Shown: positions 7,410 through 15,551, counted from the first letter of the stretch. The stretch is DNA of 28,029 nucleotides from CAYNXB01 sp964401045 (GCA_964401045.1 CAYNXB010000033.1:1-28029), one strand, 5' to 3'. Translations and numbers: made by a program. Notes: generated by a model not told the origin, from the sequence alone.

Positions 7410-8303
7410 TTACCCCCGCTCGCGCCCTTGCGGGTAGCTTCCCAGCATGCGCAGCTCCTTGCAGTGGAACGCCAGCTCCTCGAGCGCACGGTCAACCGCC
7501 GGATCGCCCGGCGCGCCGACGATATCGGCATAGAACATCGTCGCCGAGAAGCTCGCGCCCTTCTGGTAGCTTTCGAGCTTGGTCATGTTGACGCCGTTGG
7601 TCGCGAAACCGCCCAGCGCCTTGTAGAGCGCGGCCGGGATGTTTTTCACCTCGAATACGAAGGTGGTCATCGCCAGCTTGCCCGTCAGCGTCGCGAGGTC
7701 GAGCGCCTCCTTCGCCAGCACCACGAAGCGGGTGGTGTTGTCGCGCGCATCCTCGACGCCATGGTCGGCGATCTCGAGGCCGTAGAGTTCGGCGGCGAGC
7801 GCCGGGGCGATCGCGGCAGCTTTAGGGTCGCCCAATTCGGCGACGTAAGCAGCAGCCCCGGCGGTATCGGCATAGCTAAGCGGGACGATGCCGCGTTCCC
7901 GCAGGTAGTGGCGCGACTGACCGAGCGCCTGCGGATGACTGTAGGCGACCTCGAACGGGCCCTTGCCAAGCCCCATCAGCGCGTGGGTGATCGAGAGAAA
8001 ATGCTCGCCGACGATCGTCAGCCCGCTTTCGGGCAACAGGAAGTGGATATCGGCGACGCGGCCGTGTTGGGAATTCTCGATCGGGATGATCGCGGCACCG
8101 GCCCGGCCCGATTTCACCGCTTCCAGCGCATCCTCGAACGCGAAGCACGGCAGGGGCAGCGAATCGGGCGCATATTCGAGCACCGCGCGGTGCGAATTCG
8201 CGCCTGGGGCACCCTGAAATGCGATCGCGCGCGCAGGTTCGGCAGCAGCGGCGGCAGCGAGCTTTTCGACGAGCGCAAGCGCGGGAGCGGGGAAGCTTTC
8301 CAT
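7410..8303 (-). CDS. pheA: Prephenate dehydratase
   Basis: Converts prephenate to phenylpyruvate in phenylalanine synthesis. The monofunctional enzyme is 297 residues with no chorismate mutase domain. A catalytic PDT domain (about 25-205) carries IAFQGAPGANSHRA, IPIENSQHGRV, YSHPQALGQ and the substrate-contacting DNTTRFVVL. A C-terminal ACT domain (about 215-285) has GVNMTKLESYQ in the place of the usual LTKIESRP and probably senses phenylalanine. The ATG opens an N-terminal extension of about 20 residues before the domain. It diverges from the cytochrome c gene across 134 bases. Confidence 0.95.
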   Translation of the reverse strand: MESFPAPALALVEKLAAAAAAEPARAIAFQGAPGANSHRAVLEYAPDSLPLPCFAFEDALEAVKSGRAGAAIIPIENSQHGRVADIHFLLPESGLTIVGEHFLSITHALMGLGKGPFEVAYSHPQALGQSRHYLRERGIVPLSYADTAGAAAYVAELGDPKAAAIAPALAAELYGLEIADHGVEDARDNTTRFVVLAKEALDLATLTGKLAMTTFVFEVKNIPAALYKALGGFATNGVNMTKLESYQKGASFSATMFYADIVGAPGDPAVDRALEELAFHCKELRMLGSYPQGRERG

Positions 8304-8365
8304 GGGCCGAGCGCCTAACCGGGGCTGCGGAGAGCGGCAAGCGTTTCAAAACCCATCCTTGGGCC

Positions 8366-8394
8366 TTGCACCCGCGCGGTCGCCTGACTAGAGC
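8366..8394 (+). promoter_or_regulatory. Possible sigma-70 promoter of the cytochrome c gene
   Basis: TTGCAC (8366-8371), 17 bases, TAGAGC (8389-8394), about 43 bases before the ATG. The spacing and -35 fit, and the -10 resembles the TAGATG of the tRNA promoter further along. This is pattern matching only. Confidence 0.38.
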
Positions 8395-8437
8395 GGCGCC
8401 GAACCAGAACCACGTCTTTCCGGGGCCGCCCTCCACG

Positions 8438-9103
8438 ATGACCGATCGCTTTAACACCATCGCCGGCTGGGTGCTCTTCTCCGGCATCGTCGGGCTCGGC
8501 CTGTCGAGCCTTTCGAGCCACCTGTTCCAGGCCGACAAGCCGCATCGCCCGCACGAGATGGGCTATCCCATCGCGGGCGTGGTAGAGGAAGGCGCGGCGG
8601 AAGCCGGGCCGGACCTCGGCACGCTGCTCGCCGCCGCCGATCCGGCTGCCGGCCAGAAGATCTTCGCCAAGTGCACCAGCTGCCACACGATCGAGCAGGG
8701 CGGGCCCAACGGCATCGGCCCGAATCTCTACGCCGTGGTCGGCGAGCCGATCGGCAAGGGCAAGGCGGGCTTCGCCTTCTCGAGCGACCTCGCGGCGCAC
8801 GGCGGTAACTGGGATTACGCCACGCTCGACACCTGGCTGCATAGCCCGAAGGCAATGGTGCCGGGCACCAAGATGAGCTTCGCTGGCCTTTCGAAGCCGG
8901 AGGATCGCGCCAACGTCATCGCTTACCTCAAGCAAAACGGCGGCGGTCCCGACTTCCCGGCACCGGCAGCTCCGGCTGCGGCGGCTGGCGAAACTGCCGC
9001 TGCCGATGCCGCCAAGGCGCCCGGTGAAGGCGATGCGGCGGCTGCGGGCGCGACTGCTGCCGAGGAGCCCGCTGCGGCTCAGAACGCCGCTCCGGCACAG
9101 TAA
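8438..9103 (+). CDS. Membrane-anchored class I cytochrome c
   Basis: Electron carrier of 221 residues tethered to the periplasmic face of the inner membrane. An uncleaved anchor (about 8-30, GWVLFSGIVGLGLSSLSSHLF) leads to a linker and a class I haem domain with CTSCH (Cys79, Cys82, His83), GIGPNLYAVVG and the axial Met146 in PGTKMSFAGL. The layout is like the CycM / cytochrome c-y proteins that pass electrons from the bc1 complex to terminal oxidases. The tail after about residue 172 is a low-complexity run rich in Ala, Pro and Glu with no recognisable domain. The ATG at 8438 was chosen because the anchor begins there; the open frame extends upstream without signal. It converges on rlmE. Confidence 0.92.
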   Translation: MTDRFNTIAGWVLFSGIVGLGLSSLSSHLFQADKPHRPHEMGYPIAGVVEEGAAEAGPDLGTLLAAADPAAGQKIFAKCTSCHTIEQGGPNGIGPNLYAVVGEPIGKGKAGFAFSSDLAAHGGNWDYATLDTWLHSPKAMVPGTKMSFAGLSKPEDRANVIAYLKQNGGGPDFPAPAAPAAAAGETAAADAAKAPGEGDAAAAGATAAEEPAAAQNAAPAQ

Positions 9104-9116
9104 ACCGGCGGGCGGG

Positions 9117-9782
9117 TCAGTCCCGCCCCTTGAACCCCTGCGCGACCACGTACCATTCGGATGAGCCCTTGCGGCTCGCCGGAGGCTTGGCGTGCTTGAC
9201 GGTGCGGAAATGCCGCTTGAGCAGGGTGAGCAGTTCGGCATCGGTGCCCCCCGCCAGGACCTTGGCGACGAACGCGCCGCCCTCCTCGAGCGTTTCGATT
9301 GCGAACTGTGCCGCCGCTTCGACAAGCCCCATGGTGCGCAGGTGATCGGTCTGCTTGTGACCGACAGTGTTCGCCGCCATGTCCGACAGCACCAGATCCG
9401 GCGATCCGTCGAGCGCGGCTTCGAGCGCCCCCGGCGCTTCGTCTGCCATGAAGTCCATCTCTAACAAGGTGACGCCTTCAATCGGCTCGGTCGGCAGCAG
9501 GTCGATGCCGACCACCGCGGCCTTGGGCACACGCTTGCGCACGACCTGGCTCCACCCCCCTGGGGCGACGCCGAGGTCGACGACTCGCTGGGCGCCTTTG
9601 AGCAAGGCGAATTTCTCGTCTAGTTCGGTCAGCTTGTACGCGGCCCGGCTGCGATAGCCTTCGGCCTTGGCCTGCTTGACGTACGGATCGTTGAGTTGGC
9701 GTTCGAGCCAGCGGTTCGACGATGCGGTCCGCCCGCGCGCGGTCTTCACGCGCTTGCCGATCTCAGGAGCGCCGCGGGTCAT
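9117..9782 (-). CDS. rlmE: 23S rRNA (uridine-2'-O-)-methyltransferase RlmE (FtsJ)
   Basis: SAM-dependent methylase that modifies U2552 in the A-loop of 23S rRNA during late 50S assembly. The 221-residue protein shows SRAAYKL near the N-terminus, the SAM loop VVDLGVAPGGWSQVV, the acidic strand VVGIDLLP, DLVLSDMAANTVG, and GGAFVAKVLAG, giving the K-D-K-E catalytic set typical of the family. The ATG at 9782 overlaps the stop of the phosphatase gene upstream (ATGA at 9779-9782), which identifies it as the start; the frame is open further upstream inside that gene. The family core starts at about residue 24, after a basic tail. Confidence 0.95.
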   Translation of the reverse strand: MTRGAPEIGKRVKTARGRTASSNRWLERQLNDPYVKQAKAEGYRSRAAYKLTELDEKFALLKGAQRVVDLGVAPGGWSQVVRKRVPKAAVVGIDLLPTEPIEGVTLLEMDFMADEAPGALEAALDGSPDLVLSDMAANTVGHKQTDHLRTMGLVEAAAQFAIETLEEGGAFVAKVLAGGTDAELLTLLKRHFRTVKHAKPPASRKGSSEWYVVAQGFKGRD

Positions 9783-10930
9783 TCGCCGGCCAGCCGTTGG
9801 CGTCGCAGCGCAGCCTGAGTCGCCATTCCTTCGGAATCCGCCGTCATCAGGCTCCTGAGAATGCCTTCGCGAATGCCGCGGTCGGCGACGCCGAGGCGGT
9901 CGGCGGGCCAGATGTCGAGGATCGCCTCCAGAATCGCGCAGCCAGCGACGACCAGCCCGGCACGTTCGTTGCCGATGCATGGCAATGAGCAGCGCTCCTC
10001 CGGCGCGAGGGTCGAGAGCTTGGCCGAAATCTCACGCATCGAGCGCGAGGGAACGATCAGCCCGTCGACCGCCTTGCGGTCATACTGCGGCAAATCGAGG
10101 TGAACGCTGGCGAGCGTCGTCACCGTGCCGCTGGTGCCGAGCAGGCGTGCATCGGACGCGTGGTGCGCGGCAAGACGGCCGGCGAACGTCGCGAAGCTCT
10201 CGGAGACGAGGCGGCGCATTTCAGCATAGCGCGCGGCGCGGCCTTCGTGAGTGCTCTCCTCGCAGCCGACGGTTTCGGTCAGCGAGACTACGCCCCACGG
10301 GACCGATTCCCAATCGAGGATGCGTGGCACCGGCGCGCCGGGCTCGATCAAAACCAGCTCGGTCGATCCGCCGCCGATGTCGAAGATAACCGCCGGGCCG
10401 ATTCCGTCCTCGAGCAGGATGTGGCAGCCAAGGACCGCCAGCCGCGCTTCCTCCTGCGCCGAGATCACGTCCAGCTGGATGCCCGTCTCGCGCCGCACCC
10501 GTTCGATGAAGTCCATGCCGTTCTCGGCGCGGCGGCAAGCCTCGGTGGCGACCGAGCGGGCGAGGTGGACGTTGCGGCGCTTGAGCTTGTCCGCACAGAT
10601 GCGGAGAGCGCCGACTGCGCGGTCCATCGCGGCGTCGCTTAGCCGCCCGGTCTGCGCGAGTCCCTCCCCCAGCCGCACCACGCGGCTGAAGGCATCGATG
10701 ACGACGAAGTTCTCGTCCTGCGGGCGGGCGATGAGGAGGCGACAGTTGTTGGTGCCAAGGTCGATCGCGGCATAGGCCTGCCGTTTCCCCGACGGCCATC
10801 GCAACGCCCCACAGTTCTGCGGTCCGTCGTTCGTTCGGCTCTCGCCGGATGGAGCATAGGCAGGAGTAGGCCCGGTATCGGCGGCTGGCCCGGCCTGCCG
10901 TTGCTCTGCCGGCGGCGCGTGGTCCGCCAT
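9779..10930 (-). CDS. ppx: Ppx/GppA family exopolyphosphatase / pppGpp phosphohydrolase
   Basis: ASKHA-fold phosphatase of 383 residues that degrades inorganic polyphosphate or pppGpp; sequence alone does not separate the two. The two phosphate-binding loops are clear: YAAIDLGTNNCRLLIA near residue 53 and VIFDIGGGSTELVLI in the middle. The catalytic Glu probably lies in ISAQEEARLA. LLGTSGTVTTLASV and RLGVADRGIREGIL close the core. About 50 residues rich in Pro, Ala and polar residues precede the first loop and look disordered; there is no other convincing start, so they may be real. It forms an overlapping operon with rlmE, with its promoter in the 133 bases shared with the tRNA gene. Confidence 0.93.
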   Translation of the reverse strand: MADHAPPAEQRQAGPAADTGPTPAYAPSGESRTNDGPQNCGALRWPSGKRQAYAAIDLGTNNCRLLIARPQDENFVVIDAFSRVVRLGEGLAQTGRLSDAAMDRAVGALRICADKLKRRNVHLARSVATEACRRAENGMDFIERVRRETGIQLDVISAQEEARLAVLGCHILLEDGIGPAVIFDIGGGSTELVLIEPGAPVPRILDWESVPWGVVSLTETVGCEESTHEGRAARYAEMRRLVSESFATFAGRLAAHHASDARLLGTSGTVTTLASVHLDLPQYDRKAVDGLIVPSRSMREISAKLSTLAPEERCSLPCIGNERAGLVVAGCAILEAILDIWPADRLGVADRGIREGILRSLMTADSEGMATQAALRRQRLAGE

Positions 10931-11023
10931 GTCAACGCAACTCGCTTATCTCTTCCCGCCCGGAACGAACGGTGACTTGGCGCCGATGCTAGCGCGCATG
11001 GGCCCGAGGGGCAAGGCGCGGGC

Positions 11024-11052
11024 TTGACCGTGCTCACCCGCGCAACTAGATG
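11024..11052 (+). promoter_or_regulatory. Sigma-70 promoter of tRNA-Gln
   Basis: TTGACC (11024-11029), 17 bases, TAGATG (11047-11052). The predicted start near 11059 is a few bases before the mature 5' end of the tRNA at 11064. The near-consensus -35 and exact spacing make this the clearest housekeeping promoter in the window. Confidence 0.7.
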
Positions 11053-11063
11053 CGCGCCCCTAT

Positions 11064-11137
11064 TGCCCCGTCGTCTAATGGTAAGACAACGGACTCTGAC
11101 TCCGTTTATCGAGGTTCGAATCCTCGCGGGGCATCCA
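11064..11137 (+). tRNA. tRNA-Gln (anticodon CTG)
   Basis: A complete cloverleaf: acceptor stem TGCCCCG / CGGGGCA, a 3-bp D stem GTC/GAC, anticodon stem ACGGA/TCCGT with loop CTCTGAC (anticodon CTG, reading CAG), T stem CGAGG/CCTCG with loop TTCGAAT, a T discriminator and encoded CCA. The body resembles tRNA-Glu more than enteric tRNA-Gln. This is in keeping with the alphaproteobacterial route, in which the tRNA is first charged with Glu and then amidated by GatCAB. It stands alone, between the phosphatase and LOG genes. Confidence 0.95.
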
Positions 11138-11193
11138 ACTTTCGCCCGCCATGGCTTTCATTCGCTGTCCGTGCACCGTAGGTGGCGCAGGAC

Positions 11194-12072
11194 ATGACGA
11201 ACGACGAACGCGATATCGCAGACCGCAAGTTCTATCCGGCCGATCAGGAAGCGAGCTTCGCCGAAGCGCGCGAGACGCACTCACCCCAGACCGAGGATCC
11301 GGCCTACCGCCTGGCGTTCCGCGACGTCGATTTCCTCCTGCGCGAAGAGCTGCGGCCGGTGCGCTTCCAGCTCGAGCTGATGAAGCCTGAGATGCTGCTC
11401 GAGGAGGCCAATGTCGGCTCGACGCTGGTGTTCTACGGTTCCGCGCGCATTCCGCCCCCGGAAGCGGCGGGGACCGCGCTCGAAGGGGCGAAAGACCTGC
11501 CCGAAGACCAGCGGCGCGTGGTCGAGCGCCTCGTCGCCAAGAGCAAGTACTACGCCGAAGCCTACAACCTCGCCCGCATCGCCAGCGAAAGGGCGATCGT
11601 CGAGGAGGGCAAGCGTCAGTTCGTGGTGTGTTCGGGCGGCGGGCCGTCGATCATGGAAGCGGCCAACCGCGGCGCGCACGACGTGGGGGCGGAATCGATC
11701 GGGCTCAACATCGTGTTGCCACACGAACAGGCGCCGAACCCTTACGTGACGCCAAGCCTGTCGTTCCAGTTCCACTATTTCGCCTTGCGCAAGATGCACT
11801 TCCTGATTCGGGCGCGAGCTTTGGCGGTATTTCCCGGAGGATTCGGCACCTTCGACGAGATGTTCGAATTGCTGACGCTGATCCAGACCGGCAAGATGAA
11901 GCCAATCCCAATCCTCCTGTTCGGGGCGGAATTCTGGAACCGTGTGATCAACTTCGAGGCGCTGTGCGAGGAGGGCACGATCAGCCCCCAGGATCTCAAA
12001 CTGTTCCGCTTTTGCGAGACGGCCGAGGAGGCGTGGGGCCACATCGCGGCGTTCTACAAGATCGAGCGCTAA
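11194..12072 (+). CDS. LOG-family nucleotide monophosphate phosphoribohydrolase (TIGR00730-like Rossmann protein)
   Basis: The 292-residue protein carries the two LOG signatures: SGGGPSIMEAANRGA and PGGFGTFDEMFELLTLIQTGK. The latter is the PGGxGTxxE motif whose Arg and Glu residues, with bound phosphate, cleave the N-glycosidic bond of (modified) AMP and other nucleoside monophosphates. It is longer than the plant-type LOG by about 100 residues, with an acidic N-terminal region before LVFYGSARIP, as in the larger bacterial members. The natural substrate is unknown; a cytokinin function should not be assumed. The ATG at 11194 was chosen over an upstream GTG at 11182, with GGTGG and AGGA just before it. 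The gene lies 56 bases after the tRNA and converges on the isoaspartyl peptidase. Confidence 0.88.
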   Translation: MTNDERDIADRKFYPADQEASFAEARETHSPQTEDPAYRLAFRDVDFLLREELRPVRFQLELMKPEMLLEEANVGSTLVFYGSARIPPPEAAGTALEGAKDLPEDQRRVVERLVAKSKYYAEAYNLARIASERAIVEEGKRQFVVCSGGGPSIMEAANRGAHDVGAESIGLNIVLPHEQAPNPYVTPSLSFQFHYFALRKMHFLIRARALAVFPGGFGTFDEMFELLTLIQTGKMKPIPILLFGAEFWNRVINFEALCEEGTISPQDLKLFRFCETAEEAWGHIAAFYKIER

Positions 12073-12076
12073 CCGA

Positions 12077-13012
12077 TCACTCCCCGGCGAAGATCGCCAC
12101 CTCGCGCAGCCCGGAACTATCCGCCCGCGCGCGGTACATGCCAGAGGTGTTGAACGAGAAAACCGCGCTGCCGTCCGCGCCAGCGACGATCACTCCGCCA
12201 TCCCCGCCCAGCTCGCCGACCTCGGCGATCACCGCGTCCGCCGCCGCCTGCGCGCTTTCCCCCAGCAGCCGCATGCGCGTGCAGATCTGGCTCGCGACGT
12301 TGGCGCGGATGAAGAACTCGCCCGCCCCGGTCGCCGAGACCGCGCCCGAGCGATCGTCGGCATAAGTCCCCGCGCCGATTATCGGCGAATCGCCGATCCG
12401 GCCCCAGCGCTTGCCGGTGAGCCCGCCGGTCGAGGTCGCGGCGGCTACGTGCCCCGCCGCATCGCTCGCTACGGCGCCGACGGTGCCGTATTTCAGGTCG
12501 ACGTCAAACGCACCAACCTTGCGCGCCTTCATTTCGTCGAGCTGCCGTCGCCGCTCGACGGTCGCGAACCATTCCGGATCGACGAATTCCAGGCCCTCGT
12601 CGCGTGCGAACTCCTCGGCGCCTTCCCGGGCGAGGAACACATGGGTGCCCTCCTCCATCACCGCGCGCGCGAGGCCGATTGGGCTACGCACGCGGGTGAT
12701 CCCCGCAACCGCCCCGGCGCGACGCCCGGCGCCGTCCATGATCGCGGCATCGAGCTCGTTCCTGCCCTCGTAAGTGAACACCGCGCCGCGCCCGGCGTTG
12801 AAGCACGGGTCGTCCTCCAGCACCCGCACCGCTGCCTCGACCGCGTCGAGCGCGCTGCCGCCTGCGATGAGAATGGCCGCGCCCGCGTCACGCGCCGCCG
12901 CCAGTCCTTCGCGGTGGATGGCTTGCTGCGCCTCGTCGAGCTTGGCGCGCGTCATGGTGCCCGCCCCGCCATGGATGGCGAGGCTCCAGCGGCCTTGCGA
13001 TCTTGTCACCAT
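12077..13012 (-). CDS. iaaA: Isoaspartyl peptidase / L-asparaginase (plant-type Ntn hydrolase)
   Basis: Removes isoaspartyl residues from peptides arising by protein damage and hydrolyses L-asparagine. The 311-residue proenzyme cleaves itself before the catalytic Thr177 (E. coli Thr179) in KYGTVGAVASD. Other marks are an N-terminal LAIHGGAGTM, DDPCFNAGRGAVFT, and TSTGGLTGKRWGRIGDSPIIGAGTYAD. In the second half GAGEFFIR is present, where the Arg that binds the substrate carboxylate normally lies close by. The ATG at 13012 is preferred; a few more in-frame codons exist upstream. Its start is only 26 bases from that of the divergent acetyltransferase. Confidence 0.93.
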   Translation of the reverse strand: MVTRSQGRWSLAIHGGAGTMTRAKLDEAQQAIHREGLAAARDAGAAILIAGGSALDAVEAAVRVLEDDPCFNAGRGAVFTYEGRNELDAAIMDGAGRRAGAVAGITRVRSPIGLARAVMEEGTHVFLAREGAEEFARDEGLEFVDPEWFATVERRRQLDEMKARKVGAFDVDLKYGTVGAVASDAAGHVAAATSTGGLTGKRWGRIGDSPIIGAGTYADDRSGAVSATGAGEFFIRANVASQICTRMRLLGESAQAAADAVIAEVGELGGDGGVIVAGADGSAVFSFNTSGMYRARADSSGLREVAIFAGE

Positions 13013-13038
13013 GGCACGGGCGTAGCACAAGTGATGCG

Positions 13039-13503
13039 ATGGGAAACTACCGCATCACCCAGGATGATCTGTCCCGGCCGGAAGTCATCGCGCTGCTCGA
13101 TCTGCACCTCGCCCACATGCACCGCATCTCGCCGGAGTGCAGTATCCATGCGCTGGGCCTCGAGCGGTTGCGCGAGCCCGGAATCGCCTTCTACACCGTG
13201 TGGGACGGCGAGGCGCTGGCGGCGTTCGGCGCGCTCAAGGAGGTCGAGCCCGGCCACGCAGAGGTCAAATCGATGCGCGCGGCGCCGGAATATCGCGGCA
13301 AGGGTGCGGGACGCGCGGTGCTCGAGCACATCGTCGCCGAGGCGAAAGCCCGCGGCTACGCGCGCCTGAGCCTGGAAACCGGTCGTACCGCAGACTACAT
13401 CCCGGCGCGCGCGCTCTACGAGAGCTTCGGCTTCACGCCGTGCGCTGCTTTCGCCGATTATGTGCTCGATGATTTCTCCATGTGCATGAGCCTCGAACTG
13501 TGA
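13039..13503 (+). CDS. GNAT-family N-acetyltransferase
   Basis: Acetyl-CoA-dependent acyltransferase of 154 residues. The acetyl-CoA pyrophosphate loop reads EYRGKGAGRAVLEHIVAEAK, preceded by the strand AEVKSMRAAP and followed by ARLSLETG and ARALYESFGFTPC, so motifs A and B of the fold are complete. The sequence resembles YsnE/PhnO-like small-molecule acetyltransferases, but no substrate can be read from it. No Shine-Dalgarno sequence is evident before the ATG at 13039. It overlaps the next acetyltransferase gene by four bases and is divergent from the isoaspartyl peptidase. Confidence 0.87.
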   Translation: MGNYRITQDDLSRPEVIALLDLHLAHMHRISPECSIHALGLERLREPGIAFYTVWDGEALAAFGALKEVEPGHAEVKSMRAAPEYRGKGAGRAVLEHIVAEAKARGYARLSLETGRTADYIPARALYESFGFTPCAAFADYVLDDFSMCMSLEL

Positions 13504-14030
13504 CCGGCGCGGTAACGCTACGCCCTGCGACGGTCGACGACGCACCCGCGCTGGCCGAGCTTGCCCGTGACGCGTTCGTCGCCGCCTTCGGGCCGCTCTA
13601 CAGGCCGGAGGACCTCGCAGCGTTCCTCTCCGGATATCGCAGCGAGGATACCTACCGCGCAAAACTGGCCACCCCGAACGTGCGCGTGCAACTCGCATTC
13701 GTCGACGGCGCACTCGGCGGCTATGTACTGATCGCGTTCGGCGAGGCGATCGAGGGGCGGCCCGACCCGCAACCCACGCGGCCGGTATTCCTCAGCCAGC
13801 TCTATTGCGCCGGCCACGCGACCGGCCGCGGCCTCGGCGCGAAGCTGATGGACTGGGTGCTGGTCGAAGCGCGCGCCTACCACGCCGACGCGGTCCAGCT
13901 GTCAGTCTACAGCGAGAATTTCGGCGCCCAGAGGTTCTACCAGCGCTACGGCTTCACGCACGTCGCCGACATCGACTTCTGGGTCGGCGAGAAGCGCGAC
14001 GATGAATTCCTGTACGAGCTGGCCATGTAA
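13500..14030 (+). CDS. Second GNAT-family N-acetyltransferase, coupled to the first
   Basis: Acetyltransferase of 176 residues. The N-terminal strand VTLRPATVDDAPALAELA is typical of GNATs, the acetyl-CoA loop reads ATGRGLGAKLMDWVLVEAR, and motif B reads SVYSENFGAQRFYQRYGF. The loop Q/R-x-x-G-x-G/A pattern is intact (GRGLGA). The GTG at 13500 overlaps the stop of the first GNAT gene (GTGA), implying coupled translation; a GTG at 13482 is an alternative. The substrate is unknown. The two proteins are not close duplicates of each other. Confidence 0.87.
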   Translation: MTGAVTLRPATVDDAPALAELARDAFVAAFGPLYRPEDLAAFLSGYRSEDTYRAKLATPNVRVQLAFVDGALGGYVLIAFGEAIEGRPDPQPTRPVFLSQLYCAGHATGRGLGAKLMDWVLVEARAYHADAVQLSVYSENFGAQRFYQRYGFTHVADIDFWVGEKRDDEFLYELAM

Positions 14031-14059
14031 CGCGTCGTCGCCGACGTCCGCGGCAACGA

Positions 14060-14152
14060 TCAACGCCGCCGGCGGACGATCGGCTCGGACACGATCCATG
14101 ATACAGCCAGCACCGCAGATGCGATGCCGCGCACGACGAACATCTCGGCCAT
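14060..14152 (-). CDS. Possible 30-residue membrane peptide downstream of the sugar dehydrogenase
   Basis: A short open frame with one hydrophobic stretch (FVVRGIASAVLAVSWIVSEP) and a basic RRRR end, as in single-pass microproteins. It begins 14 bases after the stop of the sugar dehydrogenase gene on the same strand. The ribosome binding site is weak (GGTAGG). I do not recognise it; a chance open frame is a real possibility. Confidence 0.3.
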   Translation of the reverse strand: MAEMFVVRGIASAVLAVSWIVSEPIVRRRR

Positions 14153-14166
14153 CGCCTACCGGGAGG

Positions 14167-15447
14167 CTAAGCCCCCGGCGTCACCTTGAGCAGCACGCCC
14201 GCATCCTCATCGGTCAGCAGGTAGATCGCACCATCCGGACCGACCTTCGCATCGCGGAAGCGCTGGCCCATCTCGCTCAGCATCAGCTCCTGGTGGACTG
14301 GCTTGCCGGCCTTGTCGAATTCCACGCGGACCAGCGAGCGGCTCATTGCGCCCATCAACAAGTCGCCTTTCCACGCGGGAAACAGGTCCGCATCGTAGAA
14401 GTCGAACCCGCCGGGGTTCACCGAGGGCGGGCCCCAGGCGATCACCGGATCGGTATAGCCCTTGATCGCCTTGCGGCCCTTCGCCGGCTGCTCGCCGTTG
14501 TAGTGGTAGCCCTGCGTGACGTCGATCCAGCCGTAGTTCCTGCCACGCTCAATCAGGTTGAGCTCGTCGCCGCCGCGCGGCCCGAACTCCGTCTCCCACA
14601 GCTTGCCGTCGTGGAACTCGAGTCCGAGCGGGTTACGGTGGCCGATCGTCCAGATCTCCGGCTTCCAGCCCTCCTTGCCGACGAAGGGGTTGTCGGCCGG
14701 AACGGTGCCGTCGTCGTTCAGGCGGAATATCTTGCCGAAGTCGTTCGACGGATCCTGGACCCGTTCGCCCCAGTTGCGGTCACCGCTGGCGACGTAGAGC
14801 TTGCCGTCGGGGCCGAAGGCGATGCGCCCGCCCCACGATCCGCTTGGCGGGCCCTGGCCGCAGCAGCGCTGTGGGAGCGGCGGCTTGCCGTACCAAGCAT
14901 CGGCCACGAACACGTCCTTCACGTCGGACAGGCTCATTCCACCATCCCACCGCGCGCGCAGCACCGCGAGCGTGGTCTGGTTGTGATCCTGTTCGGACGG
15001 TTTCACGTAACTGATGTAGATCAGCCGGTTGTCGGCGAAGTTCGGATGCAGGGCGATGTCCATCAGCCCGCCGATGCCGCTCGGGTTGATCGGCGGCAGG
15101 CCGGAGATCGCCACCGGATCGAGCTTGCCGCCAACCACGTGGCGCAAGTGCCCGGTGCGCTCGGTGATCATCATCGAACCATCGGGCAGGAACGCCATCG
15201 CCCACGGCCGCGCGAGGCCCTTGGTGACGATCTCCACGTGCAGCTTGGCTTTCTCGGTGGCCGCGTCCCACGGGCCATTGCCGATCGGCGGTGACTGGAA
15301 TGGCGGCGGCGTTGCCGGACGCGGAGTGTAGCCGGGCGTGCCTTCAGGAAGCTGCGGTGGCATCTCCGGCGGTGCTTGCTGTGCGAGCGCGGCCGCGCTG
15401 CTCAATATAAACGCCATGCCCCAGGCAAACCGGCGTGCTGCCTTCAT
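14167..15447 (-). CDS. PQQ-dependent sugar (aldose) dehydrogenase, secreted
   Basis: Periplasmic six-bladed beta-propeller of the glucose/sorbosone dehydrogenase family (like E. coli YliI), which oxidises aldoses using PQQ. The 426-residue protein has a Sec signal (RRFAWGMAFILSSAAALAQ), a Pro-rich linker and then the propeller. It shows GLARPWAMAFLPDGSMMITE, GLMDIALHPNF, GGRIAFGPDGKLYVASGDR, IWTIGHRNPLGLEFH, ETEFGPRGGDELNLI and AKVGPDGAIYLLTDE, all typical. The pair CCGQG in the middle is unusual-looking but sits where related proteins carry a loop. The ATG at 15447 follows GGGAGGG; a longer open frame upstream lies opposite the monooxygenase gene and is not coding. No PQQ synthesis gene is in the window. 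Confidence 0.9.
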   Translation of the reverse strand: MKAARRFAWGMAFILSSAAALAQQAPPEMPPQLPEGTPGYTPRPATPPPFQSPPIGNGPWDAATEKAKLHVEIVTKGLARPWAMAFLPDGSMMITERTGHLRHVVGGKLDPVAISGLPPINPSGIGGLMDIALHPNFADNRLIYISYVKPSEQDHNQTTLAVLRARWDGGMSLSDVKDVFVADAWYGKPPLPQRCCGQGPPSGSWGGRIAFGPDGKLYVASGDRNWGERVQDPSNDFGKIFRLNDDGTVPADNPFVGKEGWKPEIWTIGHRNPLGLEFHDGKLWETEFGPRGGDELNLIERGRNYGWIDVTQGYHYNGEQPAKGRKAIKGYTDPVIAWGPPSVNPGGFDFYDADLFPAWKGDLLMGAMSRSLVRVEFDKAGKPVHQELMLSEMGQRFRDAKVGPDGAIYLLTDEDAGVLLKVTPGA

Positions 15448-15522
15448 CGTGAATCCCTCCCGAAAATGACTTTGTCTTTTTCCTACCTTATGGAGCGGCG
15501 CGCGGGCCGACAACCGTTTCGA

Positions 15523-15551
15523 TTGTTGCCGCCCGGTTCCCAGCCTATGCT
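15523..15551 (+). promoter_or_regulatory. Possible sigma-70 promoter of the FAD monooxygenase gene
   Basis: TTGTTG (15523-15528), 17 bases, TATGCT (15546-15551). Transcription would start near 15558, only about 10 bases before the chosen ATG, so the leader would be very short. Weak evidence. Confidence 0.33.

Noticed and set aside
11075..11284. Minus-strand open frame across the tRNA gene
   Set aside because: A common artefact: it consists mainly of the complement of tRNA-Gln.
14002..15294. 430-codon plus-strand open frame opposite the sugar dehydrogenase
   Set aside because: Antisense shadow of a high-GC gene; no domain and no ribosome binding site, while the minus-strand gene has a signal peptide and propeller motifs.
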